From contig CAJFUF010000010.1 of assembly GCA_904420175.1 (NCBI GenBank), positions 1 to 50,209 of the forward strand: a stretch of DNA of 50,209 nucleotides, written 5' to 3'. The notes under the pieces are model-generated. The model searched no databases and was not told the origin of the DNA. It was given only the letters and a program-made list of their open reading frames with translations. Shown here piece by piece: positions 24,806 to 33,630 of the stretch. Source of the DNA: Candidatus Schneewindia gallinarum (lineage in GTDB: Bacteria; Bacillota; Clostridia; Oscillospirales; Ruminococcaceae). The translations under genes and the position numbers were made by a program. Each line of letters starts with the position of its first letter. Within the stretch, counting starts at the first letter, position 1.

Positions 24806-26362
24806 CTATTTTATTTCCTGCTGTGCCTCAGCCATATGCTTCGCCGACACGTTGTGTAGCAAAAAGATGCACACCAAGAACAGTGCCAGTGCCACGCCGA
24901 GAATAACAAACACATTTGTCGTAAACACACACATGAGATATCCTACAAAGCTGCAGCCTGCAACCAGCAGCGCATAGGGAATCTGAGTGGACACATGGTC
25001 GATGTGCCGAACCCCCGCGCCGGTGGAGGACATGATGGTGCTGTCCGAAATAGGCGAGCAGTGGTCGCCAAACACCGAGCCGGCCAGTGTGGCGGCAAGG
25101 GTCGGAATCATGAGGCCACCGGTTTCCCCGCCGAAAATGGCAATGACGATGGGAATCAGCATCATGAATGTGCCCCAGGAGGTACCCAGTGCAAAGGACA
25201 TGCCCGCCGCAATCAGGAAAATGATGGCCGGCAGGAAGGTAAGGGCAAACTGGTTGTTCTGTACAACCCCTGCCACAAACCCTTCTGTGTTCAGCAGCTC
25301 GCGGCACATGCCGGAGATGGTCCACGCCAGCACCAGAATGGTATCCGCAGCGATCATGCTTTTAAAGCCCACCGTCAGGCCGCCCATAAACTGACGGAAG
25401 CCCAGCACCTTACGCGGCACGAACGTTAAAAACGCAATAATAATTGCCACAAAGCCGCCGTACACAAGGCTCATAAACGCGTCGGTGTTGCCGAAGGCCT
25501 CCACAATGTTGGAGGCGCCGCCGGTAAACAGTCCCCCTGTATACAGCATGGCAAGGATGGTGGCAACAATCAGACCGCCGATGGGAATCAGCAAATCAAG
25601 CACTGTCCCCTTTTCCGATATCTCCATGCCGTCAAAATCGTCCTTTGCGTCCGCCGGGTCAACCTCCCTGCTTTCCAGGCCAAGCTCCGCCTGCCGCTCA
25701 AACCGGGCCATGGGGCCAAAGTCCAGCTTTTTCAGGCTGACCAGCACCACCATTGCAATGGTCAGCAGCGCATACAGGTTGTAGGGAATCGTCGCAACCA
25801 GGGTGCCCATGCCGTCCTGAATTCCGGAGGACTGCATGGTGCTGGCGATGGTTGCCGCCCAGCTGGAAATCGGGGCGATAATGCACACCGGCGCCGCAGT
25901 GGAGTCGATAATGTACGCAAGCTTTGCCCTGGACACCTTATACTTGTCCGTTACCGGCCGCATCACGGTGCCCACCGTCAGGCAGTTGAAGTAGTCGTCA
26001 ATAAAGATAAAAATGCCGAGAATGGAGGTGGCAAGCTGTGCACCCGCCTTGTTTTTGATTTTGCTGGCGGCCCAGTCGCCGTAGGCCTTGGAGCCCCCCG
26101 CCATGGTGACCACTGCCACCAGCGCGCCAAGCAGCGCCAAAAACAGCAGGACCGAGGCGTTCTCCCCCATCTTTTCCACCATGGTGCCAAACACCGCGTC
26201 AAAAATTGTCAGCGGTCCAAAGCCACCCACGCAGACGTAGATTACAGCGCCCGAAACGATGCCGAGCATCAGCGAAGAAAGCACTTCCTTTGTAATCAGT
26301 GCAAGCCCGATGGCAATAATCGGCGGCAGGATCGACAGCCAACCCGCATTGACCATTTCCAT
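24806..26362 (-). CDS. NhaC-type Na+/H+ antiporter family protein
   Basis: 518 aa, about 12 membrane helices, matching the NhaC/arginine-ornithine-type antiporter family. Conserved stretches include FIFIDDYFNCLTVGTVMRP, with acidic membrane residues likely in ion binding, and GSVFGDHCSPISDSTIMSSTG. Homologues exchange Na+ for H+ or, in some, amino-acid-type substrates, so ion specificity is unproven. AGGGGGGAA precedes the ATG. It is transcribed alone, with a terminator upstream from the M23 gene. Confidence 0.88.
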   Translation of the reverse strand: MEMVNAGWLSILPPIIAIGLALITKEVLSSLMLGIVSGAVIYVCVGGFGPLTIFDAVFGTMVEKMGENASVLLFLALLGALVAVVTMAGGSKAYGDWAASKIKNKAGAQLATSILGIFIFIDDYFNCLTVGTVMRPVTDKYKVSRAKLAYIIDSTAAPVCIIAPISSWAATIASTMQSSGIQDGMGTLVATIPYNLYALLTIAMVVLVSLKKLDFGPMARFERQAELGLESREVDPADAKDDFDGMEISEKGTVLDLLIPIGGLIVATILAMLYTGGLFTGGASNIVEAFGNTDAFMSLVYGGFVAIIIAFLTFVPRKVLGFRQFMGGLTVGFKSMIAADTILVLAWTISGMCRELLNTEGFVAGVVQNNQFALTFLPAIIFLIAAGMSFALGTSWGTFMMLIPIVIAIFGGETGGLMIPTLAATLAGSVFGDHCSPISDSTIMSSTGAGVRHIDHVSTQIPYALLVAGCSFVGYLMCVFTTNVFVILGVALALFLVCIFLLHNVSAKHMAEAQQEIK

Positions 26363-26451
26363 GAATTGTTCCCCCCTAAGTGCGAAAAAGTCTTTTTAAA
26401 AGAGTACCATAGTAAGAACAAAATTTCAACATTTTTTACGAAAACAGACAA

Positions 26452-26480
26452 AAAACCGTCCGGAAAGTCCGGACGGTTTT
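26452..26480 (-). terminator. Terminator after the SpoIIQ-like gene
   Basis: A perfect 13-bp stem (26452-26464 with 26468-26480), A/T-flanked on both sides. Confidence 0.9.
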
Positions 26481-26489
26481 CATTTTCTG

Positions 26490-27212
26490 CTAATCGGAAA
26501 TTTTGCTCATGGGGTCAATCCAGTTTCCGTCTTGCTTCATGCCGAAGTGCAGATGGGACGCCTCCAGCACCTCTGCCGCGGCACTGTCCGTCACCGTACC
26601 GATTACGGTACCGGTGTCCACCGCCTGGCCAACCTGTACGGTGGGCTCGCTTAAGGAGCAGTAGACGGAGATAAGGCCGTCCGCATGCTCAATTTCCACG
26701 CAGTTGCCCCACATGGTGTCCGAGTAGACCTTTTTCACCGTGCCCGCCCCCGCAGGGTGGACCTCGGTACCCGCATCCGCCTTGATGTCCACGCCGTCAT
26801 GGGTGCGCCAGTCGCCCAGGGTCAGGGACTTGACCAGTTCCCCGGCACTGTAGGCGTTCATGATTTCACCCGATACCGGCAGGCTGTACACCACGGTGGC
26901 GGCGGCCGTGCTCTCGCTGGCGGAGGAACTGCTCTGGCTGCTGCTCTGCTGTTCCGTGTTGCTACTGCTGGAGGAGGAGCCCGCAGGCTTGTCCGTCACT
27001 GCGCCCACCTGGGAGGAGCTGCTTGGTTCCTGCTGTGAAAGGCTGCTGGACCCACTGTTCATATCCTCAATGCCGGACAGTGTCCGGTCCACGGCCACAA
27101 ACGCCATGATTCCGCTTCCCACAAGGCAGATTGCCAGCGCAATGTAAAACCCCTTGGACGACAGACCCCTTCCGAACCGCTTTTTCTTATCGTTGATTTT
27201 GACCTGTTTCAT
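26490..27212 (-). CDS. SpoIIQ-like M23 (LytM) membrane protein
   Basis: 240 aa: short basic cytoplasmic N-terminus, one TM helix (22-42), a Ser/Gln-rich linker (50-105) and a LytM domain (108-240). Zinc ligands are present (H138 and D142 in HDGVD; H222 in HLH), but the usual catalytic His of Y-x-H-L is replaced (VYCSL, Ser186), so it may bind zinc without full peptidase activity. SpoIIQ sits in the forespore membrane and pairs with SpoIIIAH to hold the engulfing membranes together. A sigma-F type promoter and neighbouring spoIIID and spoVA genes favour SpoIIQ over a housekeeping hydrolase. The start at 27212 follows GGAGGTG; the frame stays open to 27326. Confidence 0.8.
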   Translation of the reverse strand: MKQVKINDKKKRFGRGLSSKGFYIALAICLVGSGIMAFVAVDRTLSGIEDMNSGSSSLSQQEPSSSSQVGAVTDKPAGSSSSSSNTEQQSSSQSSSSASESTAAATVVYSLPVSGEIMNAYSAGELVKSLTLGDWRTHDGVDIKADAGTEVHPAGAGTVKKVYSDTMWGNCVEIEHADGLISVYCSLSEPTVQVGQAVDTGTVIGTVTDSAAAEVLEASHLHFGMKQDGNWIDPMSKISD

Positions 27213-27236
27213 TTTTTGGTTTTTCACCTCCGCAGT

Positions 27237-27266
27237 TAGTTTGAGCCGCTGCAAAAGAAAATATGC
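27237..27266 (-). promoter_or_regulatory. Sigma-F type promoter of the SpoIIQ-like gene
   Basis: On the minus strand GCATA (27262-27266), a 15-bp spacer and GCTCAAACTA (27237-27246) fit the forespore sigma-F consensus except for one G. Confidence 0.6.
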
Positions 27267-27324
27267 CGGGCATTCATAAATTTCCTTGCCGGGAGAAAAA
27301 TAGCTGTGAAAGGAGTTTTGAAAC

Positions 27325-27768
27325 ATGAATCTTACCCAAAACGATTATGAAAAACTGGTCAAGCAGGCCTCGCCCAATTCCAAGATACTGAAAAACTGTC
27401 TGGGAGCATTTCTTGTGGGCGGAGCCATCTGCACCCTCGGGCAGGGGCTGATTACCTGGTATTACAGCCTCGGAATGGATAAAACCGCGGCTGGTGCGCT
27501 CACCTCCATTACCCTGATTGCGCTGGCCATCCTGTTGACGGCCTTTCACGTGTTCGATAAAATCGCAAAGTTTGCCGGCGCGGGCACACTGGTGCCCATC
27601 ACCGGCTTTGCCAATTCCATGGCCTCCCCAGCCATGGAATTTAAGGCGGAGGGCTTCATTCTCGGCGTGGGGGCCAAAATGTTCTCCATTGCGGGGCCTG
27701 TCATTGTGTACGGCACGGTGGCAAGCATGATTTATGGCGTTATTTTACTGCTGCTTGGAGGGATGTAG
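27325..27768 (+). CDS. spoVAC: Stage V sporulation protein AC
   Basis: 147 aa inner-spore-membrane protein with four predicted helices. SpoVAC is the channel-like part of the SpoVA complex that moves dipicolinic acid and Ca2+ into the spore and out on germination. The conserved stretch FLVGGAICTLGQGL and the pattern AGAGTLVPITGFANSMASPAMEFKAEG match the family. GAAAGGAG precedes the ATG. It starts a three-gene operon. The forespore promoter is not clear; a loose match lies around 27275-27312. Confidence 0.96.
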   Translation: MNLTQNDYEKLVKQASPNSKILKNCLGAFLVGGAICTLGQGLITWYYSLGMDKTAAGALTSITLIALAILLTAFHVFDKIAKFAGAGTLVPITGFANSMASPAMEFKAEGFILGVGAKMFSIAGPVIVYGTVASMIYGVILLLLGGM

Positions 27769-27770
27769 GC

Positions 27771-28793
27771 ATGGCCGTAAGAAAGGGCAACCACACCATC
27801 CTGTTCGAGCGGCCCATCACCCTTGCGGCAGCCGCCGCGGCTGTTGGAAAAAAGGAGGGGGAAGGGCCGCTTCACGACTACTTTGATCGCATTCATACCG
27901 ACACCACCCTGCATGAAAAAAGTTTTGAACGGGCGGAGGCCGCCCTGCAAAAGGAGGCCTTTACCGTACTGATGACCAAAGCCGGCATCGCCCCCTCCGA
28001 CGTGTCCTTTCTGTTCGCCGGGGATCTGTTGAACCAGTGCATCAGCAGCACGTTCGGCCTTCAGGACTTCTCCGTGCCCCTGTTTGGCATCTACGGCGCC
28101 TGCTCCACTTTTTCCGAGGGGCTGCTGTTGGCCGCCATGGCGCTGGAGGGCGGCTGCGGCGAAAGGGCCGTGGTGGTGACTTCCTCCCACTTCTGCACGG
28201 CGGAGCGCCAGTTCCGCTTCCCGCTGGAATACGGCGGCCTGCGCACGCCCACCTCCCAGTGGACGGCCACCGCCGCAGGTGCGGTGCTGCTGGGGCAGTC
28301 CGGCACCGGTCCGCGGCTTACCGCCGCAACGCCGGGCATTGTCACCGACTACGGTGTGAAGGATGCCAACAACATGGGGGCGGCCATGGCGCCTGCCGCC
28401 GCAGTGACCATCGGCAACTTTTTCAGGGACACAGGCCGCTGTCCGGAGGATTACGACCTGATTGCCACCGGGGATTTGGGCCTTGTGGGCAGCGAGCTGC
28501 TGATTACCCTTTTAAAGAAGGACGCCATCGACATCTCCCGCCAGCACAACGACTGCGGGCTGATGCTTTACGACGTCAAGGGCCAGGGCACCACCTGCGG
28601 CGGAAGCGGCTGTGGATGCAGTGCCAGCGTCTTTTCCGCCTATCTTTACGACCAACTGAAAAAGGGCCGCATGCACAAGCTGCTGCTTGTGTCCACCGGG
28701 GCGCTGCTCTCCCCCACCAGCACCATGCAGGGGGAGAACATCCCATGCATCGCACATCTTGTGGAAATAACCGCCGGAAAGGAGGGCGCATAA
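27771..28793 (+). CDS. spoVAD: Stage V sporulation protein AD
   Basis: 340 aa, thiolase-fold protein that binds dipicolinic acid in the SpoVA complex. Features include LFAGDLLNQCISSTFGLQD, GIYGACSTFSEGLLLAA around the conserved Cys, and a C-terminal TSTMQGENIPCIAHLVEI. It starts two bases after spoVAC, with GGAGGG inside the end of that gene. Length matches the family. Confidence 0.97.
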   Translation: MAVRKGNHTILFERPITLAAAAAAVGKKEGEGPLHDYFDRIHTDTTLHEKSFERAEAALQKEAFTVLMTKAGIAPSDVSFLFAGDLLNQCISSTFGLQDFSVPLFGIYGACSTFSEGLLLAAMALEGGCGERAVVVTSSHFCTAERQFRFPLEYGGLRTPTSQWTATAAGAVLLGQSGTGPRLTAATPGIVTDYGVKDANNMGAAMAPAAAVTIGNFFRDTGRCPEDYDLIATGDLGLVGSELLITLLKKDAIDISRQHNDCGLMLYDVKGQGTTCGGSGCGCSASVFSAYLYDQLKKGRMHKLLLVSTGALLSPTSTMQGENIPCIAHLVEITAGKEGA

Positions 28794-29156
28794 ATGGAAC
28801 TGATGGATTTTGTCAAGGCCTTTGTGGTGGGCGGCCTCATCTGCGTGGTGGGGCAAATCCTTATCGATAAAACATCCCTGACCCCTGCGCGCATTCTCAC
28901 CGGCTACGTGGTGACCGGCGTCATCCTCGGCGCAGTGGGGCTGTATCCCATGCTGGTGGATTTTGCAGGCGCCGGCGCCACCGTCCCGCTAACCGGGTTT
29001 GGCAACAGCCTTGCCGCCGGCGTCAGGGAGGCGGTTGCCAAATTCGGCTGGCTGGGTGTGTTTACCGGAGGGCTTTCCGCCTGCGCGGCGGGGATTGCGG
29101 CTGCCATTCTGTTCAGCCTTCTGGCCGCACTGTTTTCCGGCCCAAAGGACAAATGA
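28794..29156 (+). CDS. spoVAE: Stage V sporulation protein AE (SpoVAEb-like)
   Basis: 120 aa membrane protein homologous to SpoVAC in fold, with FVVGGLICVVGQIL, AGAGATVPLTGFGNSLA and two or three further helices. It starts immediately after the spoVAD stop, preceded by AAAGGAGGG. It closes the spoVAC-AD-AE operon, the minimal set seen in many clostridia. Confidence 0.95.
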   Translation: MELMDFVKAFVVGGLICVVGQILIDKTSLTPARILTGYVVTGVILGAVGLYPMLVDFAGAGATVPLTGFGNSLAAGVREAVAKFGWLGVFTGGLSACAAGIAAAILFSLLAALFSGPKDK

Positions 29157-29165
29157 AGCCGAAAA

Positions 29166-29194
29166 AAAGCGGACACACACTGTGTGTCCGCTTT
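29166..29194. terminator. Bidirectional terminator between spoVAE and rpsT
   Basis: Inverted repeat 29166-29179 with 29181-29194 (14 bases each side, small loop), flanked by A and T runs; the genes on either side converge. Confidence 0.85.
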
Positions 29195-29207
29195 CAGTCC
29201 TGTTTTG

Positions 29208-29465
29208 TTACGCCTTGGCGACTTTGCAGGCGAGTTGAGCCTTTTTCCGGGCGGCGTTGTTCTTATGAATAACACCCTTTGCAGCAGCCTGATCGATTTT
29301 TTTGACGGCAACCTTGACAAGGGCGTCCTTGTTCGCGTCGCCCCCAGCGATGGCGGCATCTGCTTTCTTGAGGACCGTCTTCAGCTCGCTCTTCACCGCC
29401 TTGTTGCGGGCCGCGCGCTGGTTGTTGACAATCACTCTCTTCTTCGCGGATTTAATATTCGGCAT
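29208..29465 (-). CDS. rpsT: 30S ribosomal protein S20
   Basis: 85 aa, highly basic: MPNIKSAKKRVIVNNQRAARNKAVKSEL is the S20 N-terminus. It binds 16S rRNA in the body of the small subunit. GAGGAGGTG precedes the ATG. It is divergent from gpr, as in other Firmicutes. Confidence 0.98.
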   Translation of the reverse strand: MPNIKSAKKRVIVNNQRAARNKAVKSELKTVLKKADAAIAGGDANKDALVKVAVKKIDQAAAKGVIHKNNAARKKAQLACKVAKA

Positions 29466-29500
29466 CTTCGCACCTCCTCACCTACTCGACAGTACACTTA

Positions 29501-29529
29501 ATCTTATCATGATTCCTACCAAAATGCAA
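29501..29529 (-). promoter_or_regulatory. Promoter of rpsT
   Basis: Minus strand TTGCAT (29524-29529), 17-bp spacer, TAAGAT (29501-29506) preceded by TGA (extended -10). Confidence 0.6.
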
Positions 29530-29698
29530 GCTTTTTTTAAGAAAAATAGCCCTTCGTCCCGGAACGGCCTTCTCTACAGGAGAGGGCGGCCGCACAGCCG
29601 GTACCCCCATACAGGCAGTCCGGCTTTTCCGCAGGCATTCACAGCGGCATCGTCTGCCGCTTTCCCATGCAATTTAAAAAATGAAAGGATTGGTTTCC

Positions 29699-30538
29699 AT
29701 GGCGCTTCGTACGGACTTAGCCATTGAAGGCGGCGGAATGGGAGGCGGGAAAAAACGCTACCGCGCCGTCAATCACAAAGAACGGTTGCCCTTCGGCAGC
29801 CGCACCAGCACCCTTCTGAAAACACCGGAGGGGGACTCCTACGGCAGGTATATCACCTATGAACTGCCCCCTTTTGCCGCCTCCGCAGAGAGTACCGACT
29901 GCCTGGCCGAGTCCCTTGCAGACTCCCTGCGGGGGCTGCTGAAGGGACATACGCAGGCCGTGCTGGTGGCGGGGCTTGGCAATGCGTCGGTCACGCCGGA
30001 CGCCGTCGGCCCGCTGACGGCGGAAAAGGTGCTGGCCACCAGACACATTACCGGCATGTATAAGGACCTGTTTCCCAACGACCTTGCCACCGTGTCGGTG
30101 CTGGCCCCCGGGGTGCTTGGGCAGACCGGCATTGAGGCGGCGGAAATTCTAGCCAGCGCGGCGCGGCTGACCCGCGCGTCCGCTGTGATTGCCATCGACG
30201 CGCTGGCGGCCAAGGACTACGCCCGGATCGGCTGCACCATCCAGCTGACGGACACGGGAATCAGCCCCGGTTCCGGTGTGGGCAACTGCCGGAAGGAGCT
30301 GAGCAAACGGACCCTCGGCGTTCCGGTGGTCGCAGTGGGGGTGCCCACCGTGGTGGACGCCGCCACACTGATGGAAAACCTGACCGGGCAGGAGGCCGAT
30401 ACGGGCAGGGATCTGGTGGTGACGCCCCGCGACATTGACGAGGTGGTACACAAAGCCTCCTGCCTGCTTTCCCTCTCCCTGAATCTGGCTTTACAGCCCA
30501 CCCTGTCCCTTTCCGATATCCGGGAGCTGACTGTCTGA
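29699..30538 (+). CDS. gpr: Spore germination protease Gpr
   Basis: 279 aa aspartate-type protease made in the forespore, auto-processed, and used at germination to degrade SASPs such as that at 608-802. Family motifs include VLVAGLGNASVTPDAVGPLTAEKVLATRH, SVLAPGVLGQTGIEA, VIAIDALAAKD, IQLTDTGISPGSGVGN and GVPTVVDAA. The start at 29699 follows AAAGGATTGG; an ATG 18 bases upstream overlaps that site. The length is close to B. subtilis Gpr. The next gene is spoIIP, as in Bacillus. Confidence 0.97.
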   Translation: MALRTDLAIEGGGMGGGKKRYRAVNHKERLPFGSRTSTLLKTPEGDSYGRYITYELPPFAASAESTDCLAESLADSLRGLLKGHTQAVLVAGLGNASVTPDAVGPLTAEKVLATRHITGMYKDLFPNDLATVSVLAPGVLGQTGIEAAEILASAARLTRASAVIAIDALAAKDYARIGCTIQLTDTGISPGSGVGNCRKELSKRTLGVPVVAVGVPTVVDAATLMENLTGQEADTGRDLVVTPRDIDEVVHKASCLLSLSLNLALQPTLSLSDIRELTV

Positions 30539-30565
30539 ATATTTTCCCCTCCTTTCTCATATTCT
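30537..30565 (+). promoter_or_regulatory. Sigma-E type promoter of spoIIP
   Basis: GAATATT (30537-30543, perfect -35), a 14-bp spacer and CATATTCT (30558-30565), starting within the gpr stop codon. B. subtilis spoIIP likewise has its own mother-cell promoter between gpr and spoIIP. Confidence 0.7.
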
Positions 30566-30589
30566 TAAGGGACGGAAAGGAGGACCAAA

Positions 30590-31663
30590 ATGAAACAACG
30601 GCGTTTCCTGAAAGGTTTCCTGTCCTTCCTTGTGTCGGTGGTCGCGGTCTTTTCTGCAACCGCCGCCGTGCTGTACAGCCTGCCGTCCATCAGCGCCTAC
30701 GCCGGGCAGCTGGCGCTGTTTTCCGCTGTGCAGACCCTGCAGGGCGATCCCTCCGTCCTTCTCCCAAGGGAGGCGCAGGGTGCGGCGGATCCGGTGATTC
30801 CGGAGCAGCAGGCAAGCAGCGAGCCGCAGCAGCAGACGGACACAGAACAGGAAGAGGAAGAGCCCTATGTGGAGGAAGTCATCGGCAGCGATGTCCTTGA
30901 GCAGAGCCTTGCGGTCAGCGCAGAAAGCGGCAAGGATTACAGCATAGGAGCCGGATTTTTAAGAAACTACTCCTCCCTTTCCAAGGAGGAGATTTTGGCG
31001 GCCATCCAGGCGGATCCGCCCTTTCACACCACGGACACCCGTGAGCCGCAGGTGCTGATTATCCACACCCATACCACCGAAAGCTACTACGGCTCCAGCG
31101 AAAACTTCCGCAGCACGGACAAGACCCAGAATATGGTTGCCGTGGGGGATGAAATTGTGAAGGAGCTTGAAAAGAAGGGGATCGGCGTCATCCACGACAC
31201 GGAATTTTACGACTACCCCTCCTACAACGGGGGATACGCCCGCAGTGCGGAAAGCATTAAAAAATATCTGGCGGAGTATCCCAGCATCAAAATCGTGCTG
31301 GACGTACACCGGGACGCACTGGGCAGCGACAGCAGCAAAACTGCGCCCACCGCCGTCATCGACGGGAAGAAAGTGGCGCAGATTATGGTGGTCAGCAACT
31401 GCAACAACCCGGAGAAAAACAACCTGCCGAACTTTAAGCAGAACCTCAACATTGCCGCACGGCTGCAAAACGCCCTTGAAGAGGTTGCGCCGGGCATCAC
31501 CCGGCCTGTCCTGTTCTCCTATCGGGACTATAACCAGGGGCTAGCCCCCGGCGTCCTGCTGGCGGAGGTCGGCGGCCATGCCAACACCCTGCAGCAGGCG
31601 CGCTGGGCCGGGAAATACCTTGGCCGGGCGCTGGCGCAGGTGGTGCTGGATCTGCAGGAATAA
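30590..31663 (+). CDS. spoIIP: Stage II sporulation protein P
   Basis: 357 aa, membrane-anchored amidase/endopeptidase that degrades septal peptidoglycan with SpoIID and SpoIIM so the mother cell can engulf the forespore. It has an N-terminal TM helix (10-30), an acidic Gln/Glu-rich linker (65-100) and the SpoIIP domain from about 150. That domain contains LIIHTHTTESY (H159, H161) and LDVHRDA (H240), expected zinc residues. AAAGGAGG precedes the ATG. No partner spoIID or spoIIM is in the window. Confidence 0.96.
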   Translation: MKQRRFLKGFLSFLVSVVAVFSATAAVLYSLPSISAYAGQLALFSAVQTLQGDPSVLLPREAQGAADPVIPEQQASSEPQQQTDTEQEEEEPYVEEVIGSDVLEQSLAVSAESGKDYSIGAGFLRNYSSLSKEEILAAIQADPPFHTTDTREPQVLIIHTHTTESYYGSSENFRSTDKTQNMVAVGDEIVKELEKKGIGVIHDTEFYDYPSYNGGYARSAESIKKYLAEYPSIKIVLDVHRDALGSDSSKTAPTAVIDGKKVAQIMVVSNCNNPEKNNLPNFKQNLNIAARLQNALEEVAPGITRPVLFSYRDYNQGLAPGVLLAEVGGHANTLQQARWAGKYLGRALAQVVLDLQE

Positions 31664-31670
31664 CCGGAAA

Positions 31671-31709
31671 ACAAGCCCCGCTTTCTCGTTGAAAGCGGGG
31701 CTTGTTTTT
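31671..31709 (+). terminator. Intrinsic terminator after spoIIP
   Basis: A perfect 15-bp stem (31671-31685 with 31691-31705) followed by TTTT. The 3' arm doubles as the start of the lepA promoter. Confidence 0.92.
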
Positions 31710-31717
31710 GTTATAAT
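31689..31717 (+). promoter_or_regulatory. Sigma-A promoter of lepA, embedded in the spoIIP terminator
   Basis: TTGAAA (31689-31694), a 17-bp spacer and TATAAT (31712-31717). The -35 lies in the loop and 3' arm of the terminator. Confidence 0.8.
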
Positions 31718-31732
31718 GTAGCATAAGCCTGT

Positions 31733-31784
31733 GCGGCGTTCCAAGCCATGCCGGGGGGCTCCCGGCACCGGGGTGGAACGCTGC
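31733..31784 (+). promoter_or_regulatory. Structured leader of lepA (nested hairpin)
   Basis: In the untranslated leader, 31733-31743 pairs with 31774-31784 (11 bp, one wobble), and an inner 7-bp hairpin pairs 31749-31755 with 31761-31767. It is followed by 37 nt to the GTG start. I do not recognise a known riboswitch class. Confidence 0.5.
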
Positions 31785-31821
31785 GGCGACAAGACCATTT
31801 GCACAGAAAGGGGCTTCGCCC

Positions 31822-33630
31822 GTGTCCGTTAAACAAGACCACATCAGAAACTTTTCCATCATTGCCCACATCGACCACGGCAAGTCCACACTGGCCGACC
31901 GCATGCTGGAGCTGACCAGCGCCGTGACCGAGCGGGAGATGCACAGTCAGCTTTTGGACAACATGGATCTGGAGCGGGAGCGCGGCATCACCATAAAGGC
32001 GCGCGCCGTCACCATCAAATATGCCGCGAAGGACGGGCAGGTCTACACCTTCAACCTCATCGACACGCCCGGCCATGTGGACTTCAATTACGAGGTTTCC
32101 CGTTCCCTCGCCGCGTGTGAGGGGGCGGTGCTGGTGGTGGACGCCTCCCAGGGGGTGGAGGCGCAGACCCTGGCCAACTGCTACCTTGCGGTGGAGAATG
32201 ACCTGGAAATCCTGCCCGTAATTAACAAGATTGATTTGCCTGCGGCCGACCCCGACATGGCCTGCCATGAAATTGAGGACGTCATCGGGATCCCGGCCAT
32301 GGACGCGCCGCGTATCTCCGCCAAGACGGGGGTCAACATCGGTGAGGTGCTGGAGCGGATTGTCACCGACATCCCCGCCCCTGCGGGCGACCGGCAGGCG
32401 CCGCTCAAGGCGCTAATCTTCGACAGTGTGTATGACAGCTACAAGGGGGTCATTGTGTACATCCGGGTGATGGACGGGCAGGTGCGGCCCGGCGACGAAA
32501 TCCGCCTGATGGCTACCGGAAGCGTGTTCAGCGTGGTAGAGGTGGGCAACATGGGCCCCAACAGCCTGATCCCCACCGAGGCGCTGGAGGCGGGCGAGGT
32601 GGGTTACATCACCGCCTCCATCAAGACGCTGACCGACGTGGACGTGGGCGACACCGTTACCCTGAACAACCGCCCCTGTGCGCAGGCGCTGCCCGGTTAC
32701 CGCAAGGTGCAGCCCATGGTCTTCTCCGGCATCTACCCTGCGGACGGCGCCCATTACGAGGACTTGAAGGAGGCGCTGCTGAAACTGCAGCTGAACGACG
32801 CGTCCCTGACCTTCGAGCCGGAGACCTCCGTGGCGCTGGGCTTTGGTTTCCGCTGCGGCTTTCTCGGCCTTTTGCACATGGAGATTATCGGCGAGCGGCT
32901 GGAGCGGGAGTTCGATTTGGACATTGTGACCACAGCCCCCTCCGTCATCTACAAGCTGGAGCTGACCGACGGAAGCGAGCTTGTCATCGACAACCCCAGC
33001 AACTACCCGGATCCCTCTGTCATTGCTGTGGCGAAGGAGCCCATGGTGCAGGCGCACATCTACACCCCCAGCGACTATGTGGGCAGCATTATGGAGCTGT
33101 GCCAGAACCGGCGCGGCGTGTTTGTGGACATGAAATACCTGGATGAGACGCGGGTGGATCTGCATTATAAGCTGCCGCTGAACGAAATCATCTACGACTT
33201 TTTCGACGCCCTTAAGTCCCGCTCCCGCGGGTATGCCAGCTTTGACTACGAGCTAAGCGAGTATGTGCCCAGCAAGCTTGTCAAGCTGGACATCCTGCTT
33301 AACGGCGAAATTGTGGACGCCTTAAGCTTTATCGTCCATCAGGACAACGCCTATGCGCGGGCGCGCAAAATTGCGGAAAACCTGAAGGAAAACATCCCGC
33401 GGCAGATGTTCGAGGTGCCCATCCAGGCGGCCATCGGCGGCAAAATCATCGCGCGGGAGACGGTGCGCGCCTTGCGTAAGGATGTGCTTGCCAAGTGCTA
33501 CGGCGGCGACATCACACGGAAAAAGAAGCTGCTGGAAAAGCAAAAAGAAGGAAAGAAGAAAATGCGCAAGCTGGGCACGGTGGAGGTGCCGCAGGAGGCG
33601 TTTATGGCGGTGCTCAAGCTTGACTCGTAA
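31822..33630 (+). CDS. lepA: Elongation factor 4 (LepA)
   Basis: 602 aa GTPase that acts on ribosomes. G1 is AHIDHGKST, the switch DTPGHVDF, and NKID recognises guanine. The EF-G-like domains and the unique LepA C-terminal domain ([41 protein letters not shown] region) follow. The start is GTG at 31822 after AGAAAGGGG. Gene order gpr-spoIIP-lepA-hemW-hrcA is conserved in Firmicutes. Confidence 0.97.
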   Translation: MSVKQDHIRNFSIIAHIDHGKSTLADRMLELTSAVTEREMHSQLLDNMDLERERGITIKARAVTIKYAAKDGQVYTFNLIDTPGHVDFNYEVSRSLAACEGAVLVVDASQGVEAQTLANCYLAVENDLEILPVINKIDLPAADPDMACHEIEDVIGIPAMDAPRISAKTGVNIGEVLERIVTDIPAPAGDRQAPLKALIFDSVYDSYKGVIVYIRVMDGQVRPGDEIRLMATGSVFSVVEVGNMGPNSLIPTEALEAGEVGYITASIKTLTDVDVGDTVTLNNRPCAQALPGYRKVQPMVFSGIYPADGAHYEDLKEALLKLQLNDASLTFEPETSVALGFGFRCGFLGLLHMEIIGERLEREFDLDIVTTAPSVIYKLELTDGSELVIDNPSNYPDPSVIAVAKEPMVQAHIYTPSDYVGSIMELCQNRRGVFVDMKYLDETRVDLHYKLPLNEIIYDFFDALKSRSRGYASFDYELSEYVPSKLVKLDILLNGEIVDALSFIVHQDNAYARARKIAENLKENIPRQMFEVPIQAAIGGKIIARETVRALRKDVLAKCYGGDITRKKKLLEKQKEGKKKMRKLGTVEVPQEAFMAVLKLDS

